A stretch of 64,000 nt of DNA from Microbacterium sp. LWH11-1.2 (GCF_038397745.1 NZ_CP151636.1:2108001-2172000); one strand, 5' to 3'; positions 39,850 to 49,243 are shown, numbered from the stretch's first letter. Program-made: numbers and translations. Notes: generated by a model not told the origin, from the letters alone.

Positions 39850-41509
39850 GTTCACTCACCGACGGAACTCACCGGAAGCGGCCCCGCTCGCTGCCGACGC
39901 TCGGCCGCGGCTCGCTTCCGGTGTCGTCTTCGAGGGAGCGCCCGATGAAGCGGTGCGGATCACGGTGTTGCATGGAGTGCCGACGTCGAGGGTCTCCCGG
40001 ACGGTCGCCGAACTGTTGACAGCGATGGACGGCGAAACGGCGCTCCATGATCTGCACCAGCGCTTCGCCGCATCCGAGTCGCTGGAGAGCTTCCTCGACC
40101 TGGTCCGACGCTTCCGCGCCAACGGGCTCCTCGAAGGAGACACGAAGCTCCCGCCGGGCCGAATCACCTACCGGCCCCCGCTCACCCTGCAACTCGCGAC
40201 GCTTCGTGCGCCGGGCATCTTCGACCGCCTCGACCGATCGATGGTGCCGGTCTCCCGCCGGATGGCTCTGATAGCAGGTGCCGTGCTGTTCTGCCTGGGA
40301 CTGGTCGCCGCGATCCTGCAGGCGAGCGAGCTGCTGGACGTTCTGTCCGCGCCGGTACCGTTGCTCGGTCTCGTGAGTCTTATCGCGGCACTCTCGATCC
40401 TGACATTGCTCCACGAGAGCGCCCACGGACTCACGCTCACGAGGTTCGGCGGCAGCCCGCGCCGCGCGGGTTTCATGCTGTTCTACCTCACACCCGCGTT
40501 CTTCGTGGATGTCACTGACGGGTGGCGCCTCCCTGATCGTCGGCAACGTGTCGCGGTCGCGCTCGCGGGGCCTGCCGTGCATGCTGTCGTCGCCGCGATC
40601 GCGCTCGTCGTCGCGCTCATTCTCCCGCAGCCGTGGGTCAGGCAGACGCTCCTGCTCCTCGCGGTCGCGTGTGGGGGCATCGTCCTGGTCAACCTGATTC
40701 CGTTCGTGCGATTCGACGGGTACATCGCGCTCATGAGCGCGATGGACGAGCCGAACCTCAGAGATCGATCGATTCGGGACGGCGCGGACTTCCTGACTCG
40801 TCTCCTGTTCGGCGGACAGCGGACGAGCAGATGCCTGGAGAGGTGGTGGAGCGTGCCGTTCGGCCTGGCGAGCCTCATGGCTCCGGTCTTCCTGGTGCTG
40901 TTCGCGGTCTCACGCGCAGTTCGGGCGCTCGCCGGAGGAGGACCCGTCCTCGGCCTGCTCGTGGTGGCGCTGGAAGCGGTCGTGGTCCTCGTCGGCATCG
41001 GGATCGTCTTCCGGGCACTGCACCGCGTCCTGAGGTCGGGGGTCTCACGGCTCCGCTTCGTCTCGGTCAATGCCGCTCTCATCGCGAGCGTCGCGATCGC
41101 CGGAGCCCTCATCCCCGTGCCGATGACGGCCACGTACGGCTTCACCGCACACGGTGACCGCGTGCTCCTCGTGCACGCGGGCGACAGGGCTGGGGTGGAG
41201 GTGCCCGCCGGATCCCGTGTGGAGCTCATGAGCAGCGGTCTCCTCGTGAACGAGCAGATCGGCGCGGGAACGACCCGCCCCCGGCGACCCCAACCGACCG
41301 AGGTTCCGCTCGACGCTCTGGTTCCCGTGAGGGCGCACGTTGTGTCGGTCCCCGCGGTGATCGTCGCCGGGGTGGACGTGTCCGAGGGGAGTGGGAGCTT
41401 GCCTTCGACGGGACAGGCGCGCGTCGACCTCGGCGTGGGAAACCTGTGGCAGACGCTCTGGGTGACGGGCGTGATATGGCCGCTGTCGGCCCTTCAGATC
41501 GAGAACTAG
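39830..41509 (+). CDS. mpaP: Daptide cluster M50-type membrane metalloprotease (MpaP-like)
   Basis: A 559-residue membrane protein. The zinc-binding HESAH is at residues 195-199 inside a hydrophobic helix, and the third-ligand motif NLIPFVRFDG is at 288-297, as in site-2-protease-like M50 enzymes. Residues ~45-105 (SRVSRTVAELLTAMDGETALHDLHQRFAASE...) look like a PqqD-type winged helix, and the C terminus after the last helices (~410-559) is a soluble beta-rich domain. It probably removes the leader peptide during export. The ATG at 39830 (or 39835) lies within mpaM, so the genes overlap by about 20 bases. Confidence 0.85.
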   Translation: MTMPLTRFTHRRNSPEAAPLAADARPRLASGVVFEGAPDEAVRITVLHGVPTSRVSRTVAELLTAMDGETALHDLHQRFAASESLESFLDLVRRFRANGLLEGDTKLPPGRITYRPPLTLQLATLRAPGIFDRLDRSMVPVSRRMALIAGAVLFCLGLVAAILQASELLDVLSAPVPLLGLVSLIAALSILTLLHESAHGLTLTRFGGSPRRAGFMLFYLTPAFFVDVTDGWRLPDRRQRVAVALAGPAVHAVVAAIALVVALILPQPWVRQTLLLLAVACGGIVLVNLIPFVRFDGYIALMSAMDEPNLRDRSIRDGADFLTRLLFGGQRTSRCLERWWSVPFGLASLMAPVFLVLFAVSRAVRALAGGGPVLGLLVVALEAVVVLVGIGIVFRALHRVLRSGVSRLRFVSVNAALIASVAIAGALIPVPMTATYGFTAHGDRVLLVHAGDRAGVEVPAGSRVELMSSGLLVNEQIGAGTTRPRRPQPTEVPLDALVPVRAHVVSVPAVIVAGVDVSEGSGSLPSTGQARVDLGVGNLWQTLWVTGVIWPLSALQIEN

Positions 41510-41521
41510 GAGAGAGCGAAG

Positions 41522-42238
41522 ATGAACGACAACGCAATCGAAGTCCGAGGACTCACAAAGAGGTACGGCCAGCGGGTCGCAGTGGAGGAGCTGTCGTTCG
41601 TCGTGCCGCGCGGGTCGATCGTCGGCCTGCTGGGGCCAAACGGCGCCGGAAAGTCGACCACGCTGCGGACGATCGTCGGCCTGCTCAAGCCGACGATCGG
41701 CGACAGTCTGATCGACGGCGCGCCCTTCGCCGCACTCGAGAACCCCGCAGCGCACGTCGGTGTCCACATGGACGGGTTCGGTTTCGAAGCAGGCATCACG
41801 GCGCGCCGGCATCTGGAGATCACCCGGCTCGCGGCGGGCGTTCCTCGGGGCCGAGTCGATACGGTGCTGGAGGAGGTGGGACTGGCCGCGGATGCCCGTC
41901 GTCGCGTGAAGACGTTCTCGACGGGGATGGCGCAGCGCCTCGGTCTGGCCGCCGCTCTCATCGGTTCGCCTCGCACACTCGTTCTGGACGAGCCGGCGAA
42001 CGGGCTGGACCCCGACGGAATCCGCTGGCTGCGTAGATTCCTGCGCGGCTATGCCGCGCGCGGCGGCACCGTGCTGATCGCCAGCCATCAGCTCGCCGAG
42101 CTGGAACAGGTCGTGGATGAGGTCGTCGTCATCAAGCGACGTGCGCTCTTCGCCGGGCGACTGGAAGACCTCGTCACGAACGAATCCGACTCGCTGGAGA
42201 GCAAGTACTTCGATCTCGTCGAAGGAGTGTCGGCATGA
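41522..42238 (+). CDS. Daptide cluster ABC transporter ATP-binding protein
   Basis: A 238-residue ABC ATPase of the drug/bacteriocin-export type (CcmA/NatA-like). Walker A is GPNGAGKST at 38-46, the signature is FSTGMAQRLGLAAALIG, Walker B is TLVLDEPANGLDPDG and the switch is IASHQLAE. The signature is STGMA rather than LSGGQ, as in many lantibiotic-immunity ATPases. It would drive export of the mature daptide or protect the producer. It overlaps the next gene by 4 bases. Confidence 0.9.
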   Translation: MNDNAIEVRGLTKRYGQRVAVEELSFVVPRGSIVGLLGPNGAGKSTTLRTIVGLLKPTIGDSLIDGAPFAALENPAAHVGVHMDGFGFEAGITARRHLEITRLAAGVPRGRVDTVLEEVGLAADARRRVKTFSTGMAQRLGLAAALIGSPRTLVLDEPANGLDPDGIRWLRRFLRGYAARGGTVLIASHQLAELEQVVDEVVVIKRRALFAGRLEDLVTNESDSLESKYFDLVEGVSA

Positions 42239-42963
42239 GAGGTGTGATCCAGAGCGAGGTCCTGCGCTCCCTGAGCGGGCTCTCCATCCTGGCCGTCTAT
42301 CTTGTCGCGCTCCTCGTCCCGGCGTTCGTTCTCTTCTCCGACGGTTCGCGCTTGGCTCTCGCCGGGCTCGACTCCGGCGCGGCCACCGTTCGACTTCTGG
42401 AGCCGCTCGCCTGGTCCGGGATCTCCGCGGCGTTCGTGGGTGCGTACGGGGTCACACGTGAGTACTACTACGGCTCGATCGAAAGGACGCTCACCGGAGT
42501 CGGCTTCGGTCGCGCTTTCTCGGGAAAGCTGGTGGCGGGTGCCGCCATCGCCATCGTGTTGTCCGCGGGCATCTTCGTGATCTGGACAGCAGGTGTATCG
42601 CTCATCCTGGCCCAGAACGGGCTGGGGCTCACTCTCACACAGGATGCGTGGCGCGTGTACGCGGGTGCTCTGGTCGGTGCGATTCTCGGTGCACTCATCG
42701 GAGGAGCTGTCGGCTGGATCACCCGGAACTACTACGTCACCGCCGCCATCGTCCTGGTCTTCCCGATGGCGGTGGAATTCGCATTGCTGCGCACCGCACC
42801 CGAGGTGGCGAGGTTCTCGCCGGGGATGGCCATCGCCGCCTTGAGTGTGCCGGGACATCAGGCCCGCCTGCTCGAGTTCCTCCCGGCCCTCGGCGTCGGT
42901 GTCGCGTGGACCGCCGGGCTGGTCGCGATCGCGTGGGTCCGGGGCCGCAGGAGGGTGGGGTGA
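42235..42963 (+). CDS. Daptide cluster ABC transporter permease 1
   Basis: A 242-residue membrane protein of the ABC-2 type with about six hydrophobic helices. It starts RGVIQSEVLRSLSGLSILAVYLVALLVPAFVLF and ends with the basic VRGRRRVG. No domain beyond membrane spans is recognised. It forms a transporter with the preceding ATPase and the following permease. Its stop overlaps the next GTG as GTGA. Confidence 0.85.
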   Translation: MRGVIQSEVLRSLSGLSILAVYLVALLVPAFVLFSDGSRLALAGLDSGAATVRLLEPLAWSGISAAFVGAYGVTREYYYGSIERTLTGVGFGRAFSGKLVAGAAIAIVLSAGIFVIWTAGVSLILAQNGLGLTLTQDAWRVYAGALVGAILGALIGGAVGWITRNYYVTAAIVLVFPMAVEFALLRTAPEVARFSPGMAIAALSVPGHQARLLEFLPALGVGVAWTAGLVAIAWVRGRRRVG

Positions 42964-43694
42964 TCGGCCAGGCTCTTCGAGCCCACGTTCGCACGTTCGC
43001 GGGCGACATCGTCCTGCTGTGGGTCGTCGTGGCGGCGTTCGCGGTCTCGCTCTCCTTGGCGACCAGCATCCCGCCGGAACTCGCCGAGGCGCCGGCCGAC
43101 GTCCGGACAGCACTCACCGCGGCGTTCACCGCCGTGCTCGCGACGTACGGCGCAGTCCTCGCGTCCGTCTACGGTTCCTTCCGCTACACCCTTGATCGGC
43201 GCGACGGTGTGGTGGCCCAGCGTCTGATGCTGCAGCCCCGGTGGGTGACTCTCCTCGTCAGGGCGCCCGCTTCTGCCCTCGGCGGGGCGGTCGTGGCTCT
43301 TGCGGGACTCGCCGGCGGTCACGCGGCGTTGGCCTTCGCGATCGGCGGCATCGCGCTGGACGGGACAGCGGTCGGATCCACGCTCGCGCTCGGCGCCATC
43401 GCCGGGCTCTGGGGGATGGGGCTCGGAATCGTCGTACAGGCTCATCTCGTGGCTCTGTTCGCCGCGTCCCTGTCGATGGGTGCTGGGCTTCTGGTCGCGA
43501 TCTTATGGAAGGCCGGGGCCGTCTATCTGCCCCTTCTCGCGATGCTGAAGGCCCTTCGATTCGACGTCGCTGCCGTGGGGATCATGCCGGGAGAGAGTCT
43601 CGACGGCTCCACGGCCGTCCTCGTGACGGCCGGATGGGTGACGGCGGCTCTCCTGGCAGGGTGGCTCTCGTTCATGAACCGTGACGTGAGATGA
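42960..43694 (+). CDS. Daptide cluster ABC transporter permease 2
   Basis: A 244-residue membrane protein with about six hydrophobic helices, starting at GTG (IGQALRAHVRTFAGDIVLLWVVV) behind AGGAGGG. It is unlike the preceding permease in detail, so the transporter would be a heterodimer of two different membrane subunits with one ATPase, as in some bacteriocin immunity exporters. It ends the cluster; the next gene is a conserved housekeeping gene. Confidence 0.83.
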   Translation: MIGQALRAHVRTFAGDIVLLWVVVAAFAVSLSLATSIPPELAEAPADVRTALTAAFTAVLATYGAVLASVYGSFRYTLDRRDGVVAQRLMLQPRWVTLLVRAPASALGGAVVALAGLAGGHAALAFAIGGIALDGTAVGSTLALGAIAGLWGMGLGIVVQAHLVALFAASLSMGAGLLVAILWKAGAVYLPLLAMLKALRFDVAAVGIMPGESLDGSTAVLVTAGWVTAALLAGWLSFMNRDVR

Positions 43695-43754
43695 GGCAGC
43701 CGCGCAGCGTCCCAGCGTTCGGACCGGCCGGGGGACACGACGTAGGATCCCTAG

Positions 43755-44645
43755 GTGGCAACCCCGAAGATCGTCCTGTTCTATGCCTTCACTCCCCTCG
43801 CCGACCCCGAGGCGATCCGCCTCTGGCAGCGCGACCTCGGCGAGGCACTCGGCCTGCGCGGGCGCCTCATCATCTCGAAGGACGGCGTGAACGGCACGCT
43901 CGGAGGCGATGTCCGTGCGCTGAAGAAGTGGTCGCGCTCCTTCCGCTCCTACGTCCCTTTCGCCGATGCCGACATCAAGTGGAGCGAGGGGACCGGGCTG
44001 GATGCCGAGGGACGCAGCCTCGACTTCCCCAAGCTCAGCGTCAAGGTGCGCGACGAGATCGTGTCTTTCGGCGCCCCAGGTGAACTGAAGGTCGACGAGC
44101 GCGGTGTGATCGGCGGAGGAACGAGGCTCACGCCCGAAGCGCTGCACGAGCTCGTGGACGAGCGTGGTGACGACGTCGTCTTCTTCGATGGGCGTAACGC
44201 CCTCGAGGCGCAGATCGGTCGCTTTCGAGGAGCGGTCGTTCCCGACACCGAGACCACGAGGGACTTCGTCGAGCTCCTCGACTCCGGCGCCTACGACGAT
44301 CTCAAGGGCAAGCCCGTCGTCACGTACTGCACCGGTGGCATCCGCTGCGAAGTGCTGTCCAGCCTGATGACGGCGCGCGGGTTCGGCGAGGTGTATCAGT
44401 TGGAAGGCGGGATCGTCCGCTACGGCGAGAAGTACGGCGACGACGGCCTGTGGGAGGGCTCGCTCTACGTCTTCGACAGGCGTGGCTCGATCGACTTCTC
44501 CGAGCACGCGCAGATCGTCGGCGAATGCGTCGGCTGCGGTGCGGCGACCAAGCGCACGGCCAACTGCCCCGATCTCTCCTGCCGAGCCCAGTTCGTCGTC
44601 TGCGCCGACTGCGAGTCCGTGCCCTGCGCCGCGCACGCGGCCTGA
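43755..44645 (+). CDS. tRNA uridine(34) hydroxylase / rhodanese-related sulfurtransferase (TrhO-like)
   Basis: A 296-residue protein starting at GTG. The N-terminal ferredoxin-like part ([45 protein letters not shown]) precedes a rhodanese domain with [14 protein letters not shown] and active Cys192 in [11 protein letters not shown]-terminal cysteine-rich tail ([29 protein letters not shown]) may bind zinc. This is the YceA/TrhO arrangement, whose members hydroxylate uridine 34 of tRNA in the cytoplasm. It is next to the daptide cluster but functionally unrelated. Confidence 0.9.
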   Translation: MATPKIVLFYAFTPLADPEAIRLWQRDLGEALGLRGRLIISKDGVNGTLGGDVRALKKWSRSFRSYVPFADADIKWSEGTGLDAEGRSLDFPKLSVKVRDEIVSFGAPGELKVDERGVIGGGTRLTPEALHELVDERGDDVVFFDGRNALEAQIGRFRGAVVPDTETTRDFVELLDSGAYDDLKGKPVVTYCTGGIRCEVLSSLMTARGFGEVYQLEGGIVRYGEKYGDDGLWEGSLYVFDRRGSIDFSEHAQIVGECVGCGAATKRTANCPDLSCRAQFVVCADCESVPCAAHAA

Positions 44646-44652
44646 CGCAGAT

Positions 44653-46917
44653 TCAGGCCGCAACCGCCCCCGCCGTGCTCCTCGTCGCGAACAGCGAGCG
44701 GGGGAGGAGCAGGGCGCGCACCTGCGTCGGACGATCGACGCTGCGACGCAGGCGTCCGAGGACGACACCCAACGGGGCGGCGAGGTCGATCGGCGCCGCA
44801 CCGGTGCGCGCGTAGTTCGCCCGTTCGACGGCATCGGTCAGCCGGCTCATCGCCTCCGGATCGACGGCGCTGTCCCGGATGAGGTCAGCCGCACGCATCC
44901 GCGGGGTGTCGGCATCCGAGACCGGCAGCTGCAGATCGATCAGGGTGTCGCGCAGCTCGGCCCACACCGCCGCCGCGTCGCCCCGTGCCGCGCGGCGCAG
45001 ACGCAGCACCCGCTCGATGCGGCGGATCAGAGCGGGGAGGAGCAGCAGCACGATCGCTCCCACCGCCGTGAGCACCACGGGCAACGGGTCGAGTCGGCGC
45101 AGCTCTCCGCCGGTTCCGGCATCGTCCGCCGCGTCGCCGCGTTCGATCTCGGGTCCTGCGGACTCCTCGGCCTGCGGAGCCGTCGTCGGTGCGGGAGCGG
45201 AAGGTCCGCCCGTCCCGCCGCCCTCGACCGCGCCGGCACGGAAGGCCGTCGGAACACCGAGCGAGGCGGTGGGCTCGAACGGCACCCACCCCACGCCGGG
45301 GAACAGCACCTCCGGCCAGGAGTGCAGCTGATCGCTGGACACCGAGAACACGGACTCCTCGCCGCGCTTCTCGTCGGTCAGCGCTCCGGGCAGGTAGCCG
45401 ACGACGATGCGCGTCTGCATCCCGAGGCTCTCCGCCATGAGCGCGAACGCCCCCGCGAAGTGCACGCAGTAACCCGATCGCTCATCGAGGAACTGGGCGA
45501 CCGCTTCCGCGCCGGTGCCGTCGAAGCCCTCTTCGACCGGGGTCTCCAGCGAGTAGATGAACTCGGAGCGGAACCAGGTCTGCAGGGCGACGAGCCGGTC
45601 GTAGTCGGTGCCGGCCTCCGCTGTGACCTCGTCTGCGAGAGCCGCGATGATCTCGGGCAGCTCGACCGGTTCCGCGTCGGGATCGATGACGGGCTGCGCG
45701 GCATCGAGGGCACGGATCTGCTCGAGGGTCGGGGTCACTCGCGTCGAACCGACGGTGTAGTCGTTGCCCGCGGCATCCGCGCTGCGCGAGACGAGGGTGC
45801 GGTTGTCGACCGACACCCGCCAGGAGCCGGTGAGACCCTGCACGCTGGTGGCCGGATAGGGCACGGGCAGCCAGGAACTCGACATGCGGAGGATGCGGAT
45901 CGAGGTCGTCTGCTCCTCGGTCGCGACGTCCGGGCTCCACTCCGGGTCGCCGAAGCCTTCGTCCTGCGACTGCAGATCGCCGCGATCCGGCTGCCAGACG
46001 CGGCCGTCGAAGCGCGACAGGGTGGTGAGGCGCAGGTACGGGGCGATCTCGCCCTTCGCCGCGACGGTGAGCACCTCGACCGGGTTCGGCTGGCGCAGAT
46101 CGTCGCCCAGCCGCAGGGAGGCGTCGACCGTGACGCCGACCCCGGTTCCCGCGAGGTTCGCGGCCACCGGGAGCGCGGGGGCGATCACGACGGTCGCCGC
46201 CAGGGCCGCCGCGCCGACGGTGACGGCGATCGACGTGGACGAGCGGCTCGGGGAGAGCGGATGCCGCCGCGCGGTGAACCGGAACAGGATGAGGACCAGC
46301 ACGCCGAGCATCACGAACCAGACGACGTGGGGTTCGCCCAGCGTGACGATCATCGGGATCGCGCCGACCACTCCGGTCAGCAGCGCCGCGATCACGGCGG
46401 AGCGGTGCGCGACGAGGTGATCCAGGAGGATCGCGATGACAGCGAACCCCGAGCCCATGGCCGCCGCGAGCCCGGGTGAGGGGTCGAGCGGTGCTGTTCC
46501 GAAGACGACCTGCTCCCAGGCGGCGGCGCCGAGGGCGCCGAAGAGGGTCAGCGTCGTCGAGGTCGGGAAGATGCCGAGGAACGCGGTGTCGCCGGCGACC
46601 AGCTGCGTGACCACGGCGACCGCCACCACCAGCTGGACGGCGAATGTCAGCACGTCGCCGAGCCACGGCGGCCGCCGCCGCAGGAGGTGGCGCATCAGCA
46701 TCCCGGTACCCGCCACCACGACGACGACGATGACGACGGTGAACGACCACGCGCCCGGATCGATGACGGAGGTGAACGGCCACAGGGCGACGAAGGAGGC
46801 CGCTGCGGCGAGTGCCCCCGTGGCGACCACACGGGCCGGGTCCTCGTGCTCGCGGTGCCAGCGCGGCGGCGTCGTCGGCTGCGCGCTCGCCGTCGCCGCT
46901 CGCTCAGCGCGGAACAT
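44653..46917 (-). CDS. Transglutaminase-domain membrane protein (TgpA/DUF3488 type)
   Basis: A protein of about 754 residues with five or six N-terminal membrane helices, a large extracytoplasmic transglutaminase-like domain and a C-terminal helix before a soluble tail. The catalytic Cys is in SGYCVHFAGAFALMAESLG and the His in LHSWPEVLFPGVGWVPFEPT. The start is either ATG 46917 or a GTG at 46926; both overlap the preceding gene. It is the last gene of a moxR-DUF58-transglutaminase operon, an arrangement common in actinobacteria whose substrate is not established. Confidence 0.9.
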   Translation of the reverse strand: MFRAERAATASAQPTTPPRWHREHEDPARVVATGALAAAASFVALWPFTSVIDPGAWSFTVVIVVVVVAGTGMLMRHLLRRRPPWLGDVLTFAVQLVVAVAVVTQLVAGDTAFLGIFPTSTTLTLFGALGAAAWEQVVFGTAPLDPSPGLAAAMGSGFAVIAILLDHLVAHRSAVIAALLTGVVGAIPMIVTLGEPHVVWFVMLGVLVLILFRFTARRHPLSPSRSSTSIAVTVGAAALAATVVIAPALPVAANLAGTGVGVTVDASLRLGDDLRQPNPVEVLTVAAKGEIAPYLRLTTLSRFDGRVWQPDRGDLQSQDEGFGDPEWSPDVATEEQTTSIRILRMSSSWLPVPYPATSVQGLTGSWRVSVDNRTLVSRSADAAGNDYTVGSTRVTPTLEQIRALDAAQPVIDPDAEPVELPEIIAALADEVTAEAGTDYDRLVALQTWFRSEFIYSLETPVEEGFDGTGAEAVAQFLDERSGYCVHFAGAFALMAESLGMQTRIVVGYLPGALTDEKRGEESVFSVSSDQLHSWPEVLFPGVGWVPFEPTASLGVPTAFRAGAVEGGGTGGPSAPAPTTAPQAEESAGPEIERGDAADDAGTGGELRRLDPLPVVLTAVGAIVLLLLPALIRRIERVLRLRRAARGDAAAVWAELRDTLIDLQLPVSDADTPRMRAADLIRDSAVDPEAMSRLTDAVERANYARTGAAPIDLAAPLGVVLGRLRRSVDRPTQVRALLLPRSLFATRSTAGAVAA

Positions 46918-48094
46918 CACCGACACCGATCCGCGCGGAGACCGCGTCTTCCCAGGCCTCGGCGACGTCGGCTCCCAGGGGCGACACGGTCCAGCCGTGC
47001 TGAGTGGCGGCGGCCGCGGCGCCGTCGAGGAGCTCGGTGCTGAACAGCATCGGCGCTGTCGCTCCGGACGGACGGAGCAGGGCGGCGTCCTCCTCGTCCA
47101 GGCGACCCGTGATGTACACCAGCGGCCCCGGCGGCGTTCCCCCGATGAGCGTGGCGAGGTCCCGGCTCTCTCCGCGCGGCGCGACCATGGCCAGCGCCAC
47201 CAGCAGCCCGTCGCGATCGTCCTCGTGGCCGCGCAGCGTGCCGAGCAGCGCGCCGGCGCTGTCGATCACGTCGACGCTGTATCCCTCGCCGGCCAGGTGC
47301 ACGGCCGTCGAGGCGCACATCGACACCGCGGTCTCGAAGGCCGGGTCGGCGTGCGCACCCGGGGTGTCCCACCGTCGACCGCTGCGGTCGAGCACGACCA
47401 CGGCATCCGGGCTGGACTCCTCTTCCTCCTGCCGCACCATCAGCTGCCCGCGGTGCGCGGTCGCCCGCCAGTGGATGCGGCGCATGGAGTCGCCGGGGAT
47501 GTAGCCGCGCGGCGAGAGGTTGTCGCTGCCCTGACCGAGACGGCTCGACGACGTGTGCGCGGTGCCGCCGGCGGCTCCCACGCGCACGGCGAGCGGTGCG
47601 AGCGTGAAGATCTCCGGCACGACGGTGATGCTCCGGGTGTCGCCGAACGACTGCTCGCGCTGCGCCAAGCCGAAGGGGTCGACGGTGCGCAGCATCAGCG
47701 GTCCGAGAGGCCAGACGCCGCGGCGCACTCCGGTGATCAGATAGCTGAGCTGTCCCGTCTCCGGCGGATACTCGCCGCCGGAATCGCCGGTCACCGCATC
47801 GGGCAGCACATCATGCCAGAGTCCGCGCGGCACCCGCAGAGCGCGGAGGGTGAAGCGCACGGTCACCCGAGACGCCTCCGACACGGTGAGCAGGTCGGTG
47901 GAGATGCGCCGCGTCACGGTGCCGGAGCGACGGGGCACGCGGACGGCGATGACCGAGAACAGCGTCAGCAGCGCGAGCAGCAGGCCGAGATAGAGGAGGA
48001 TGCGCGCGCCGACGAGGTTGGCGGCGATCATGCACCCCAGCGCCGCGACGAGCGCACCCGTGCCCCGTGCGGTGAGTGTTCGGCGGCGGCGCAT
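46904..48094 (-). CDS. DUF58 domain-containing protein
   Basis: A 396-residue protein with two N-terminal membrane helices (GALVAALGCMIAANLVGARILLYLGLLLALLTLF) and a DUF58 domain, whose mark is SSRLGQGSDNLSPRGYIPGDSMRRIHWRATAHRGQLMVRQ. A von Willebrand-like fold follows (VVVLDRSG..). It ends inside the transglutaminase gene and starts 12 bases after the moxR stop, which indicates co-translation. MoxR ATPases are thought to remodel such partners; the exact role is unknown. Confidence 0.92.
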   Translation of the reverse strand: MRRRRTLTARGTGALVAALGCMIAANLVGARILLYLGLLLALLTLFSVIAVRVPRRSGTVTRRISTDLLTVSEASRVTVRFTLRALRVPRGLWHDVLPDAVTGDSGGEYPPETGQLSYLITGVRRGVWPLGPLMLRTVDPFGLAQREQSFGDTRSITVVPEIFTLAPLAVRVGAAGGTAHTSSSRLGQGSDNLSPRGYIPGDSMRRIHWRATAHRGQLMVRQEEEESSPDAVVVLDRSGRRWDTPGAHADPAFETAVSMCASTAVHLAGEGYSVDVIDSAGALLGTLRGHEDDRDGLLVALAMVAPRGESRDLATLIGGTPPGPLVYITGRLDEEDAALLRPSGATAPMLFSTELLDGAAAAATQHGWTVSPLGADVAEAWEDAVSARIGVGDVPR

Positions 48095-48106
48095 CGGGGG
48101 TCCCGG

Positions 48107-49096
48107 TCAGGAGCGCGTCGCGACGGGGACGCGCACCCGTTCCACGATCTGGGTGAGAGCGGCCTCGACGGGCTGCGCGCCGGCGCGATGCGCACCGCGC
48201 GCGGGAAGAAGACGATGGGCGAGCACCGGGATCAGCAGCGCGGTGATGTCGTCCGGGATCACGAAGTCGCGCCCGTCGAGTGCTGCCCAGACCTTGGCCG
48301 ATCGGACGAGCTGCAGCGTGGCGCGGGGGCTCGCCCCGAGGTGGAGGTTCGGGTCGGAGCGCGTGGCCTGGGCGAGCGCGACCGCGTACTCCTCGAGGGC
48401 CGGGGCGACATGGACCGACCGGGCCCAGGCGATCAGCTGCGAGATCGACAGCGCGTTCGCCACCGGCGAGACCGCGGCCAGCGGATTCACCACATCGCGC
48501 TGGCGGAGCATGAGGGCTTCGGCGGCGGCATCCGGATACCCCATCGAGATGCGCATCATGAACCTGTCGCGCTGGGCCTCCGGCAGCGCGTAGGTGCCCT
48601 CCATCTCCAGGGGATTCTGCGTCGCGACCACGAGGAACGGCTTCGGGAGCGGATGCGTGGCGCCGTCGACCGTGACCTGGCCCTCCTCCATCGCCTCGAG
48701 CAGGGCGGACTGCGTCTTGGGGGAGGAGCGGTTGATCTCGTCGGCGATCACGATGTGCGCGAAGATCGCTCCGCGCTTGAACTCGAACTCGCGGTCGACC
48801 GGGTTGTAGACCGAGACGCCGGTCACGTCGCCGGGGAGCAGGTCGGGGGTGAACTGGATGCGGCGCACCGTCGCGTCGACGCTCGCAGCGAGGGCTCGAG
48901 CCAGCATGGTCTTGCCGACCCCGGGAACGTCCTCGATGAGAAGGTGGCCCTCCGCCAGCAGACAGACGAGAGCGCTGCGCACGGCATCCGGCTTCCCGTC
49001 GATCACCTGGCCGATCGACGACAGGATCGCCGAGGTCTGCGCGGCGAACGCGTCGGCGTCGATCATCGCCGGGATCCGGGGGGAGTTCTCTGGCAT
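48107..49096 (-). CDS. MoxR-family AAA+ ATPase
   Basis: A 329-residue AAA+ protein. Walker A is EDVPGVGKTMLARAL, Walker B is VIADEINRSSPKTQSALLEAMEE, and sensor segments are VATQNPLEMEGTYALPEAQRDRFMMRI. The ATG follows GAGAGGGA. MoxR proteins act as metal- or partner-loading chaperones. It is the first gene of the minus-strand operon with DUF58 and the transglutaminase protein. Confidence 0.95.
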   Translation of the reverse strand: MPENSPRIPAMIDADAFAAQTSAILSSIGQVIDGKPDAVRSALVCLLAEGHLLIEDVPGVGKTMLARALAASVDATVRRIQFTPDLLPGDVTGVSVYNPVDREFEFKRGAIFAHIVIADEINRSSPKTQSALLEAMEEGQVTVDGATHPLPKPFLVVATQNPLEMEGTYALPEAQRDRFMMRISMGYPDAAAEALMLRQRDVVNPLAAVSPVANALSISQLIAWARSVHVAPALEEYAVALAQATRSDPNLHLGASPRATLQLVRSAKVWAALDGRDFVIPDDITALLIPVLAHRLLPARGAHRAGAQPVEAALTQIVERVRVPVATRS

Positions 49097-49230
49097 GCGT
49101 TCCCTCTCGCGTTGGCGCCTCGGTGCGCGTTACTCGATCGTAACCCTGCGGAGGGGTCGGCGCTCTGGCAGCTTTCCCTGAGGATGCGGACGCGGGCGCC
49201 CCACGATTCGGGGGTTCGTGCGCGTCGGGT

Positions 49231-49236
49231 TAGGAT
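49231..49236 (+). promoter_or_regulatory. -10 element of the SRP RNA gene
   Basis: TAGGAT lies 7 bases before the 5' end of the SRP RNA, in GGTTAGGATGG. The -35 is weak (TTCGTG). Confidence 0.55.
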
Positions 49237-49243
49237 GGATCTC

